Below, piece by piece: positions 36,582-47,800 of a DNA stretch of 64,000 bases. Both the position numbers and the translations under genes were made by a program. The notes under the pieces were generated by a model, which saw nothing but the letters and a program-made list of their open reading frames with translations, made no database searches and was not told the origin of the DNA. How positions within the stretch are numbered: position 1 is the stretch's first letter; the number at the start of each line of letters is the position of its first letter. Origin of the DNA: Seriola aureovittata (Eukaryota; Chordata; Actinopteri; Carangiformes; Carangidae); assembly GCF_021018895.1 (NCBI RefSeq), contig NC_079384.1:4574140-4638139 (forward strand). Direction: 5' to 3'.

Positions 36582-39500
36582 TGTAACATTTGAGACGGTG
36601 CTGAATTTCTGACAGAATCCGACTCCGTTGTGAGCTTCACTTTTGAAATTGATCGTATCTCACCCGGTCGCTGCACCAGTGAGGTGAGCATGGAGGTGGC
36701 TGTGATCTGCAGACTGGTGTTAGTCTCTGTCAGAGCTGAAAACACCATGCTGCACAGAGACTCGCGGAAGGCTGAAAACACTCTCTCTTCTGATGTGCAG
36801 GGAAGAAACACACAAAGAAACACACAAAGTTAAAATCTGGGGTTTGTTACGACACTTTGAGGAAACTGTCCCGAGTCTCCATGGTGATGTACACGCAGAA
36901 CCTGAACAGTTACAGTGTTGAATGAGAGAGAGCAGATAAGTCTTTTTGAACTTTATGATAAACTATCACAGCAGAAACAAACACAAACATTAGCATTACA
37001 GTACATCTGTAAAACTCATGACTTAATGTTGAGAGACATTAAACTACAGCAAGCTTTTCTCTCTCTGCCATCTCACACAATGCTTGTAAAACCTATGAGT
37101 TTCAGATATCCAGATGTTATCAGCGTCCACACTGAGGCAGAGCAATAATTCAGAAATATTGTTGATAAATGTTTCGAGGAAAATTTAATTTTGTGGAAAT
37201 AAATTACATCTAAAAGGACAAACTCGTTAAAACGTGGAACAAACGTGACAAATGAGAAAGTACAATTTGATTATATGATTATCATCATTATTTAGAACAT
37301 TTTTATTATTATTTCTTGGCGTCAAAATGCAAAATCATGAATCATGATCCACTCATCATCAATACAGGATGCAGCTGTAAGATGAAGACGTCAAACCCGA
37401 CCAGCCTGCAGTGGATCTGACGCGCCGAAGTCGAACATGAATGAATGCAGCACTCACCGCTCTCTGAGGCCTGGCTGGTTTTTACTGACTGGATGAATCG
37501 CAGCACCACCTCCAGTAACGTCCGTCTATGGGAACACTGGTCAGAGAGGAAGAAGTCAAGTCTCTTTGTTTATTGTAAAGTTGTTGTTTGCTACAACAAG
37601 AAAAATAAGCTCAAAAAGATTGTATAGATGTTCAGATTTAAGTAAAAGCTCCACTCTCCCCATCAACAAACAGCCATAAAACCCTGCTCATATTAAAGTA
37701 AATAAACATCTGGATGTGTTTTATTTATTTACCTGCGTTCTGCTGCTGTACTGCTCGATGAGCGAGGGCATGACTGCCGCTGTTATGATGTGGCTCGCCC
37801 TGTTGGAGGCGCTGCAGGCGGCCTGCAGCAGCTTGGCGCTGGGCCACACCAGCTTCAGGTCCAGCTCAGACAGGTGGTGTTTGCAGTCTGGAACAACATC
37901 ACACACTCTCGCTTTTAAACAAGATCCCTGGACTTTCACTACAGATGAGATACTGAGGAGTCGGTTTCCTCACAATCTGTTGATTCATTTCTTTGTTTAG
38001 CTGCCGACTTGTGGGTGTTTTATTAAAGTTGTCTTAGTAGAGAGGGATTTTCTCTGCCATAAAAAGCAGCTCACCCTATAAAACTCTTTCTGGATTCTGA
38101 ATTCTGATTGGCCGAAAGGTGTGGATTTAGAAAAAAAAAAGACAAGTTTACCCAAATAACAATGACATATGTGTTTGATTGCACCTATAAATGAATGTGC
38201 CAGTATTTATTGATCTGTGGGGAAAGACAGCAAAAGTCAGGCTAAGCTAAAGATTTGGGTTAAAAGGGTTATTTGTGTAACCAACAACAACAACCTACAA
38301 ATATAATAAATAGCAGAATAACAGCTTTGCATTGGGTGGCTCTTAGCCCCTGTATCATGCATTACAACCGTGGTATAACAGTGTGATATTACACACACTA
38401 ACTGCACAGACGGTAGAGTTACAGAGGGAGGACAAACAATTTTCATCGGTATATCAAGGCGTATTAACCATGCAAGTGTGAACAGTCATTGTGGTACAGT
38501 TTCCTGCCCATCTACACAAGCAGCGCTACACTGCAGAAGACCCTCCCATTACCACAGCGTTGACATATTTCATTTGCTGCATCATTTTTAGTCAGTTGTT
38601 AAACAAGTTTTTTCTAGTTTTATTTTACTACAGCTGTATCTCCCTGGTAATTTTGTCTTGTGTTTTGACATGTTTTTATTCACCTCTAGGGTTAATTTCA
38701 AATGTTATGTGAGATTTCAGCATTTCACCTTCGAGAACCATATCCAGGAAGGTGCTGAGGGAGTCTTCAGAGTCAGAGTTGAGGACTGAGCGAGACAGAC
38801 AGGAAGTAAGTGCGGTAAGAGCAGTGAGGCCTGCAGACTCAATCTTCTCACTGGATGTCTGAAACACCTGCAATGACACAATGAGGGGGAGTTCAACTTC
38901 AGATACTGTAACCAGTTTCTTTACTCTGGTGTAGATGGTTAAACAGTCTTGGAAAACTTTATTTTGATGCACTACTGTAATTGAAAACGTGTGATTTCAC
39001 TGCCTGCCGCATACTTAGACACATATACAGACGTACGTGAATCAAAATCACATGTGGTATTTGTATAGTCACAGTAATAACACTTGGTTTTCATATAAAT
39101 CTGTTTCTAACAAACCTCTCTGCGCAGTGATGCCCACAGTCCCTCGAGGAATTCTGCCAAGTCCTTATGTTCATACTGTGACACACAGGCGGTCTGGAAA
39201 ATATAAATTGTTAGCCAGGTACAACTTCTCTTAAATTTTATACTCTCAACAAGAAGTTTTAGCTTTAACCCTTTACCAGTACATCACTGCATCAAACTTA
39301 TTGATAAGTTATATTCATATATATATATATAACCCTCTGCTTTTAGCCTCTCGGCACCTTGTAGTTGTAATAGTTGCCTGTGTTTCTGTTCTTAAGGGAA
39401 TATCAACTGTAAATCATTCACATTAACCCAGACAGACTTCTTACAGCTGGGAATATGAGATGGGAAAATGCTGAGTTAAATGTTTCTATCTCCAGCTCCA

Positions 39501-42500
39501 CAGGACAGGAAAGATTTTTTAGAAATGAACTCAGGAATCTCACCAGAGTCTGCAGCGAGTCGTGCTTTGCGCTCTGAACGTCTGAGTCCAGCTTCTCAAT
39601 GATAAGAGGCAACAGAAACTGTAACAGTGCAGTGACAAACAGAACAAAAACACTCTTTAGTGCCTGACAGCCAACTCTTCTCAGGTCATACAGGTTCCAT
39701 TACAACGGTCCTACCTCAGCAAATTTCGGTGTCCCGGTGAGGACGGCCCGCAGCTCCTCAATTAGTTCCTCTTTGGTGATGCCGTGGGGGTCATTGGCAG
39801 GCTGGGGTGGATGAGTGGTGGTTAATAAAACACACAGAAATCATAGATGCACATACACATTTTCACACACGTAATGAATGTTAACAATCAGTGGCCACTG
39901 GCAAAGCAAATTCAATGATTTTCATTTTCTTAGACAAATTTCCTTCTATCACAGTAGCTCTAACATTCATGCAAACTTAAAAATAGTCGATGAAACCTGC
40001 AAGAATATCAATTACATTCTTCATTTAACATTAATTTACGAATAATACAATGCTCAATTGATTTAAGGTAATTAGTAGTTAATTTTGAAGGCAGGGAACA
40101 AATCCGAGAGAAGATGGTAGTACCTTTAAAAACTCCTAAGTGAAAACAGTTTCTGGGTTTTAATGGAGAGCTTTCATTTCTAAATTAATGTTTAAGTGTC
40201 TTAATACTGCTTCAGAGATTTCTCCATGTTGACAAAGAAAAAAATACTACAGAATATTATTTAATCTGGGTGAATCAAGCACATTAGTGTAGATGGTTCA
40301 TTCTTTGCAGCTTCTCATTTTGGTTTCGACTGGTGAAACAAAATGAATTTAAACTTCCAAAAGACAAAATACTGACCTTCATGTGAAAGACCAACTAGGC
40401 ATTTTAAGATTTTTGTGTGATAACAGAATGTCAGTCATCGGATTACAGAAAATACAACATATCATATCAGCAGTGCTGTGGTTTGCCCCAGAGTCATCAA
40501 ACGATCACAGAGATGTGATCCTCTGTGACGCAGCGAAGGGAAAGATGCGTGAGCAGATGAGGACGGAGTCGCTGTGTTATTGTTTTCTACAGAGCTCGTC
40601 TGAGGTCACAGGAAGTCAGTGATGACATTTCTGTCTGCCACGCTCTGTTCTTTCATCAGTTCTCGGTCCAAAGCAGCTGAGTAAACAGGGACTTACTGGG
40701 TTGAAGTCGATGGGGAAATAGCAGGACGTCACTTCAAACAGCTCCTCTGCGAATTTACCTGAGACAGCAAACAGGAAATTAATGGGAGGCCATATAGATA
40801 AATACCCAGTTAGCTCAAATTCTGAGAGCTTGGGTTGTGCATTGGACAGTAACGGGGTTAGACAAAGGTCAGGGAGGGACAGAGATAGAAAGGACACAAC
40901 AGTCAGAGAGGCGCGGTGTTTGCTCTCACCTAGATCGTAGCCTCGGTGGATGATGTTCTTTGCAATCTGGAAGGCTAACAGTAGGTTGCGAGGATCCCTC
41001 TCTCCATCCATCGACTGGACAAAGCCAAACACAAAATCTGTCCCCAAACCTTTCAGTTCTGCAGATTAATCAAACAGGAAGACACTAATTTATTCAGTTC
41101 TGTTGAATAGCTTACAGAAAGCTGACACAACAATTTTGCAGAGCAGTGACAAATTCCTACAAGGGTGCAGACACCAAGCTGGAGGAATTGCACCACCAAA
41201 GACATTTTTAGCTCTTCCTCAATATCTGAGGAAGTTCGGGGCACAGTCTCACCAGCAAACCATCCCACAGAGGATTCATTGTCTGAATTGTTGAACAGAA
41301 AAAAACAAGTGAATCAATGGCAAGCAACCAGACTAAAAACCCGCACAGTATGTGTCTCTTACCAGCCTCTCTGGTCTCCATGAGGTTGATGAGCATGTTG
41401 TAGACACACGATCTCTCAGCCAGCATCAGAGACTGGAGGAAAAAATAAACAGACCAGAAAAGCTTTTTACCCACAATGCCGAGATTTAAGAACAATTTAG
41501 TATAATCCAGTTTACCCACAAAGTTGAATTAATAAAAGAGGAAGTAGAACAGAACACAGAGAAAACAAGAACATCATCATCACAGAAGAAGCTTGGTGAG
41601 ATATTGCACAGGTGTGTGTTTGTATGTCGGGCCTAAAGAAACAGTTAAACACACGGAGCCGCGTCACAACAAAAGACTTCTTTACATAGATTTTTGTTAC
41701 ATAAAACCAGTTTGCTGATTTAAACATCTTTACTGTAACACAGTGTCGAACCTCACCTGTACATGAACATCCTGGAACAAAGACCTCAGCATAGACACAG
41801 CTGAGCCAGGAGGCAACACTGTACATTTTGTCTGGAAAAATCACAAAACACACACATGTTGCTGTCACATCAGGAACTTCTCAAAATGACTCGAAACGAA
41901 TTAGCTCTCAGTTAATCTTGTGCAGGATGTGTCACTGAAAATCTATCACAGACAGACACTCACCAGAGCTCTGAGCCCCTGTAAGACAGGTGGAGTGATG
42001 ACGTAATGGTCCTTTAGACGGTTTTCATAGAAAGCAATCAGCACTTCCACTGTTGAGAAGAGGGACAGGGAGACATGCTACTAACATATCACTTTCTGCA
42101 TGGATAGGTTACTGACATTGAAATTAAAGTTATTTTCCCCCATTGTTTCCATTCACTGCTATTAAATAAGAGTTTTGCATTTTACAAATACCATTATGAT
42201 ACATTTAATTATGACGGTTTGCTGATACCCTTATTTTGATAGGGTATCTATTGGTCTAGAAAAGGATCCAAGACTTTGACAAACTGACAGAAAAGATGTG
42301 TACCTTCTGCCTCTGTAAGATTTCCATAGCACTCATGCAAAACCTCAGACAGCAGCTGGACTCCTCTGGCTCGAGTGTGAGGCTGAGAACTCATCAAACT
42401 CAGTCTACAGTCAAAAAAATTAAGAAGGAAATGAAGCAGACGGAATATTTAATGAGCACTTCTAATTGATCTTATCCGTTTCTTTTTTATTGACATTTAA

Positions 42501-43446
42501 TTATCATTTTGACATGGTGAAGTGTAGAACAACAACAACAACTATGTCAGAACCTTATAAAGACTTAATTTCAAAGTCCATCATGGAACCCTATTATGGT
42601 TTGGTGATATTATCATAATCTTGATATTTTTCAGTGTCATGCATGTGAAATCTCCCACCACCTCCATTCTCTCACAAAACTAGAGAGATTGCATAAGGGA
42701 ACAAAATGACACTGCAGCGTGGCCAGGCTTTAATGTTTTTATTATTGCTGTGATGTTAGTGAAGGTGTTGACAGCTCACCCCAGTGCTTCCACCAGCTGC
42801 AGAACTGTAAACTGTCCATCTTTGACACCTGAAAATACAACCAAGTTTAGTGAACTATCATAAACGCTGTCACGAAAACCAACCACAGACCCACACAGAA
42901 AACTGACCTGACAACACATTAATATAACAGAGCTATCTCTGGTAATAAACTACAGATTACACAGCAGCATCGGCGAGGTTCAAAGGTACAGAGTTCATTG
43001 ACAGGATGCTTTCAACCGGACACAAACACAGCAGCTAGCAAGCAGCATGCGGTTAAACCACAACGAGCTAGTGGTCAAATTCACAGCAACAGTCATGTGA
43101 CAGCGCAATAAAACACTAGGGATATATTCAGTATGTGCTGGTATGGTGACAAACTGAGCAGACTCTTGTCGCAACTGGTGTTTTTGTGCCATGAGGTCGT
43201 AACACCACACAGGATGTTGTGGCGCTAAGTTAGCTAGTTAAGCATCATGCCGTGTTGCGCATCGTCGAAGCGGCAGCTCGGCAGCCCCAACAGCGTTAAT
43301 TTCACGCTGCACTGTCCTTGGAAAGACGTCAAGGAAAATAAGACGAAGACTTATTTACCAGTTGCTGTATCTTTGGCCTTGCTGTCTTGTAGTCCCGAGA
43401 CAAATTCCTCCACCAGAGACAACAGCAAGGCACTGTCCGCAGCCAT
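31546..43446 (-). CDS. mms19: MMS19, cytosolic iron-sulfur assembly (CIA) targeting protein
   Basis: Thirty-one exons on minus: 43446-43359, 42828-42780, 42404-42304, 42049-41964, 41831-41757, 41432-41363, 41058-40930, 40758-40697, 39801-39715, 39618-39544, 39193-39116, 38867-38729, 37887-37733, 37536-37458, 36789-36664, 36538-36457, 36301-36204, 36009-35848, 35504-35349, 35187-35091, 34511-34409, 34084-34007, 33902-33776, 33667-33561, 33466-33410, 33259-33073, 32963-32881, 32765-32601, 32332-32273, 31826-31726, 31576-31546. Joined frame 1030 aa, the same length as human. It is a HEAT-repeat scaffold that, with CIAO1 and CIAO2B, delivers Fe-S clusters to DNA-metabolism proteins such as XPD and polymerases. 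Diagnostic: YENRLKDHYVITPPVLQGLR, DFVFGFVQSMDGERDPRNLL, LFEVTSCYFPIDFNPPANDP, GITKEELIEELRAVLTGTP, FSLLDDADLGPMAADSF, NRSCHADVRIMYRQRFF, EKKPNYLKALSNIVNKLPK, and C-terminal RARAEWFLLGSPGGR-type end. Intron 15 has a pure (TC)n polypyrimidine tract. Confidence 0.95.
36541..36578. repeat. (GA)19 microsatellite forming the mms19 intron 15 polypyrimidine tract
   Basis: On the coding strand it reads (TC)19 and runs directly into the AG (36540-36539) before exon 16. Confidence 0.95.
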
Positions 43447-44670
43447 CGTGCCCCTGTACCTCAACTGAAACTGCGCGTGCGCAAAAAGTTAGTGATGAAA
43501 CGCAAAACTGGGAAATTTTACATAAAGTTTTATAAAACAGTGCCGTTAACAGACAGCACAGTGTCAAATTGAAGCCATGTGGATTGTGTGAATGTTGCTT
43601 GAAATTTAAACGTTTGTTAGAGGTAGAAATAAAAACTGCGGCATTTAGGTTTTGGTGCTGCCTTCAGGTGCTGTCCGAATTCTACAACACTGCAAAGAGT
43701 ACAGCCTAGCGAGAGTGGACTTCTCCGTAATATTCCCGATGTACGTCATCTGCCCTTTCACTGGAGCAGGAAGTGCTTTTGTAATGTTTTTGAACAATTT
43801 TAGATGAATTACTACCAGTATCATTAAAAATACTATAAGCGTCAGAGACAACGTCGCTGTGTGTAATAGACTTCCGTTGGTACTGAACTTATTTGCAACG
43901 TCGCCCATTCATAGTTGTCTTAACTCCTGACGTAGGGGAACACAACACCTGCATGCGTGCTTACGCTCAGGCGTAAAAAAGTTCGGTGGTGCTAGCTCCG
44001 CCGCTAGTCACCTTTCACCAGCAGAGAGGGAAGTAAGGTTTTGGGGGGTTTAAAGACAATGATCTGGAGACAACGTCAAAGAATTGAAGTTGTCCACCGA
44101 GGGCTTCGGGAAACTGTAACTACCTACCACATCTGGGATAAACTCATCGTGCGGGGAAAATGGTCACGAGTGCGCGGAAGTTTGTGTTTACTGATGTTGT
44201 GGTAGCTAGCTGGCTGGCCCTGTTAGCTTGTTAGCGCAGAAGGTGCGCGCTGCTTGCACTGCTGGACATCAAGATTTCCAACTAACCCAACTTAACAGGA
44301 AGTTAAACATCACACATGTTGCTGGTTATATCGTAATATTTAAAACAGATGTTACGGCTGGCTGTTGGTTTGGCTATCAAACTCTTGTAGCGTTAGTGCG
44401 GGCCACGAGCTTTGAATCTTGTGGGGTCGTATCAAACACAAGTAGCACAGATACAGAAAGAGAGAAAACGCACATCGAACCCGCAGGTACAGCTCAGCCC
44501 TGCGCTATCAAACATCCAAACGATCTCCCTTTTGCCGTTACGGATGACATCAGGCTTGCAACTCCTGACCTGCGACCCATCCTCCCAATCGGACCGAGTT
44601 CATCGTCTTTGTCCGTGATGGGCCCCCTGCTCAGCTGGTGAGACGCGTGGAAACGATCTGCAGTCTGACC
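43447..44670. promoter_or_regulatory. Head-to-head promoter region of mms19 (-) and ubtd1 (+)
   Basis: About 1.2 kb separates the two start codons. GC/CpG content rises at about 43.97-44.25 kb (GTGCTAGCTCCGCCGCTAG, GGTGCGCGC). The stretch 44,228-44,641 is open for 137 codons in one plus frame but has no ATG near its start, so it is read as ubtd1 5' UTR. A TATA box was not seen. Confidence 0.5.
43645..43908 (-). CDS. Candidate small single-pass membrane protein ORF (87 aa), unverified
   Basis: ATG in a fair context (tgaATGGGCG) followed by 87 codons on the mms19 strand, ending 198 nt upstream of the mms19 start. Residues about 19-39 (LSLTLIVFLMILVVIHLKLF) would make one transmembrane helix flanked by Lys. 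No family recognised. It could be an upstream ORF in an extended mms19 5' UTR, an independent small gene, or chance (an 88-codon open frame is not rare). Confidence 0.25.
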   Translation of the reverse strand: MGDVANKFSTNGSLLHTATLSLTLIVFLMILVVIHLKLFKNITKALPAPVKGQMTYIGNITEKSTLARLYSLQCCRIRTAPEGSTKT

Positions 44671-44759
44671 ATGGGAGGATGTGTGGGGAGATACTGGGAA
44701 GGCTGGGAGGACACACAGAGCCGAGGCTCGTCCAGGAACGGTGGACGAGGAGGTAAGAC

Positions 44760-44840
<81 letters not shown>

Positions 44841-47800
44841 CGCGCTCCTGTAAATCATATGAATTTTTGGACTGTTGTTCTTGCAACACCAGTGCCTCCA
44901 CGTTTTTTTTCCTAACTGGTGGCACTGCAAAATTCATCCTGCTTTGTCTGTGTGAATCCCTGCTGTGACAAAAATGGCATCTGACATTTGACAGCTGTCC
45001 AATTCTGCTTAATTGCATGTACACCCAATATAAGTGCACAGTAAATGCACAAAAAAACTACTGTAGGTGGTTGAGACTCACTCTATCCAGATGTATTCCA
45101 CTCCTGAATCTCAAGTGACCACTTGTTCATTGGTTTCACTTTTGTTTTTCTGGAAACTCCATGCACCTGAAGTAAACAGGACTCTGTAGTAAAGGACACC
45201 TTTCCATTCACAATGCACTGCATATCTTCTCACATAAAAGTGCACAACGGCATGCTTGGACCAATGTGTGCACAAAGGTTTAGCTCATGCGTGTTGATTA
45301 GATTGTGATCATATTGTACAGTTTCAAATAGTGAAGTGCCTGCGATAATATCTTGCCCAACTGCAAATAAAGGGGAAGGATGTTGACAGGTACCAGTTTG
45401 CATTTTGGGTAGGCAGTCAGGTTGCTGGAGACACATTCTTGGATATGAATGCAGTGCAGTTACAGTTCACCTGAATGCTACGCAGCTTACATGTTAAGAC
45501 CAGTGTGTTTGCCCCCTCAATACTCCAGTCTGATGCTTTTTCTTGGGAGACAGTTCCTTTCTTGTTTTGCCACTGCACAGTATGTGGTGTCCCTTGTGCT
45601 ATTTAAGTTGAGCACTATGTAGACTGTGCCATCTCAGGCCCCATTCCTAAGAGCGATTACAGCCAAATTCACCTACACTACACCCACATTTGCCTGACAT
45701 CGCAACTATAACAAGGCTGACAATTTTCTCACCCAGCAATTTCAAGACTCACTCTTAATCCCACACCAGCAGGCCTCCTGGGGCAGCTGCTATTCTAACA
45801 CTGGTAATATGGTAGCCCTGTCAACATGCAGTTAAGGATCAAGCAGGATATTGTGGTTACTGTAACTCCCAGCAAAGTAGAGGAGGTTACATCGATTCCC
45901 CAAGTTGCTGATGTGCCGATTATTCACATCAGGGACTTGAGTTCATGTCCATTACCTTCCCGCAAGATAACATTCTTCCAAAGATAAACACTGGCAAACT
46001 GCCACATTTTGTTCTTTTACACTTGTCTTTGATAGTGACGGATGGAATTTGGATTGCTGCTTCAGCACTTAGCAAGAGTAAATGTTATATTTACAACCAG
46101 ACTAAACTCAATGACGCAGGCGCCGCACAGCTGAATTGGCAGACAGTCTGAATTTCTGCATAGTTTCGACCCCAGACAACAATGTCAGTGATATTAAGCA
46201 TGACCTTTTATGACAGATGGGGCGACACATGAAAATGTTTACTGTTTATTGGATGAATAAAGGCTTTGCAGGCTTATGAAAGTTGTTATGAATTCACCTA
46301 GGATGTGAAAAGACCATCAGATGCCTGTGAAGCTGTGGTAAAATCTGTGCTTCAGTAGTCAATCCAGCAATTGACCAACATGTTATTTTACTTAAAAACC
46401 AAATGGTGAAAAGACTCGTCAATGTGAGACTTATTTGAATTTCAGTATCTGGCACAATACCGTTCCCTTGATAGTGACTGTTTAGGAATCTTCGTGTCTG
46501 TTATTCATTTGGATGCAGGTTCTGTCCCCTTTGTTTCTTACTGACGGAAAGATTTTCAATTAGTCTCTTTCCAGCTGGAATCGTCTCCAGTTTACATCAG
46601 AACGACAGGATGTTTTCAAGATGGATTCCAGCTTTGGATCAGAGAGCAAAGGAGACTTTTTTTGACCCCAAGCCCCTTGGATATAACCCAGAAAGAAAAT
46701 CTTATATAGATTTCTACAGGCCGATTATGACCTTTTTTAAATAAGTTTTCTGTCTTCGTTACTTGCCGAAGTGGCAGACGGAGAGATTATTTAAAGTCAA
46801 AGCCATCACAGCTGAGATTCCCCGGGTTTTGGCGGTGGTTCATGGTAATTTCCCACCCTGATTGGTATCAACAGACACTCCCTACTAGACCAGGCTGTGA
46901 TCAAAAAGAACAAGTCATATCATGTCCTGCTGCGTCATTGACTGGCTCCTCTAACAGGACTGATTCTACTCTGCTTGACACACCCTCACACAGACAGCCG
47001 TGTGAGAGGGAGAGGCCAGGTACAACAGAACAATAATGTGGTATCTCTCCATTTGTCACAGCATGGGTTGATTAATTTCAGTCCTCGCCACACAGTGAAG
47101 ATTTTGTCCTCATTTTCTTTGGATGAAACAGCTCTGTGGTTTTTGAATTCGAATGTAATGCAGGTTTCTGCCCCTTCATCGCGTCCCCTGAGAGATTAAC
47201 AGAGGCCTTATTTGCACCCTCAAGACTGAGATACACTCTGGTAGAACAAGCTTGGACGACATGTCCACCGTGTCCGAAAAGTTGAGATGTTTCCACTTTC
47301 AGAGCAGGAACCTTTCTGAACGTCGCATGATAAGCTGGTGACCAGAGGGATTATGAGGCAGAACTGGTTGTTGTTGACATAAATAAACGGATACAGAAAA
47401 TAAAATTAACATTATCAGGCTGCCAAAATAAAAAATAAAAACATAAATGACTCAATAAATAAGTATGCCACTAAATGCACCAAAAATAATGTTGAAAATA
47501 AATACAGGTATTAATTAAGTAATAAAATGTGACATGAACTGATATTTCTCTTTTAATTTGCTTCTGTTTATTTATTTACCTTTTGTATTAATTTGCCTAT
47601 TTATTATTTTCATAATTGAATTCCCATTTTATTCATTTATTTATTTATTTACATATATATTTGGTGAAGTAGTGCAGGTAGTGTCTGTGTATCGACAGCA
47701 GATAATTCTTGTCACTTTAGCTTGAAACATTACTACTAATCAAAGTGGATGATAATGAATTTTCTGTCAGTTCTCTCTTAACCATTGACCCTGGTAATAA

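Noticed and set aside
44228..44641. 137-codon plus-strand frame ending 29 nt before ubtd1
   Set aside because: No ATG at or near its start and no recognisable protein. Treated as ubtd1 5' UTR.
44494..45039. Long open frames on both strands with Cys-Val or Thr-His repeats around 44.5-45.0 kb
   Set aside because: They are translations of the (TG)37 microsatellite and its flanks, not proteins. The same holds for frames at 10,907-11,131, 12,645-13,085 and 13,909-14,400.
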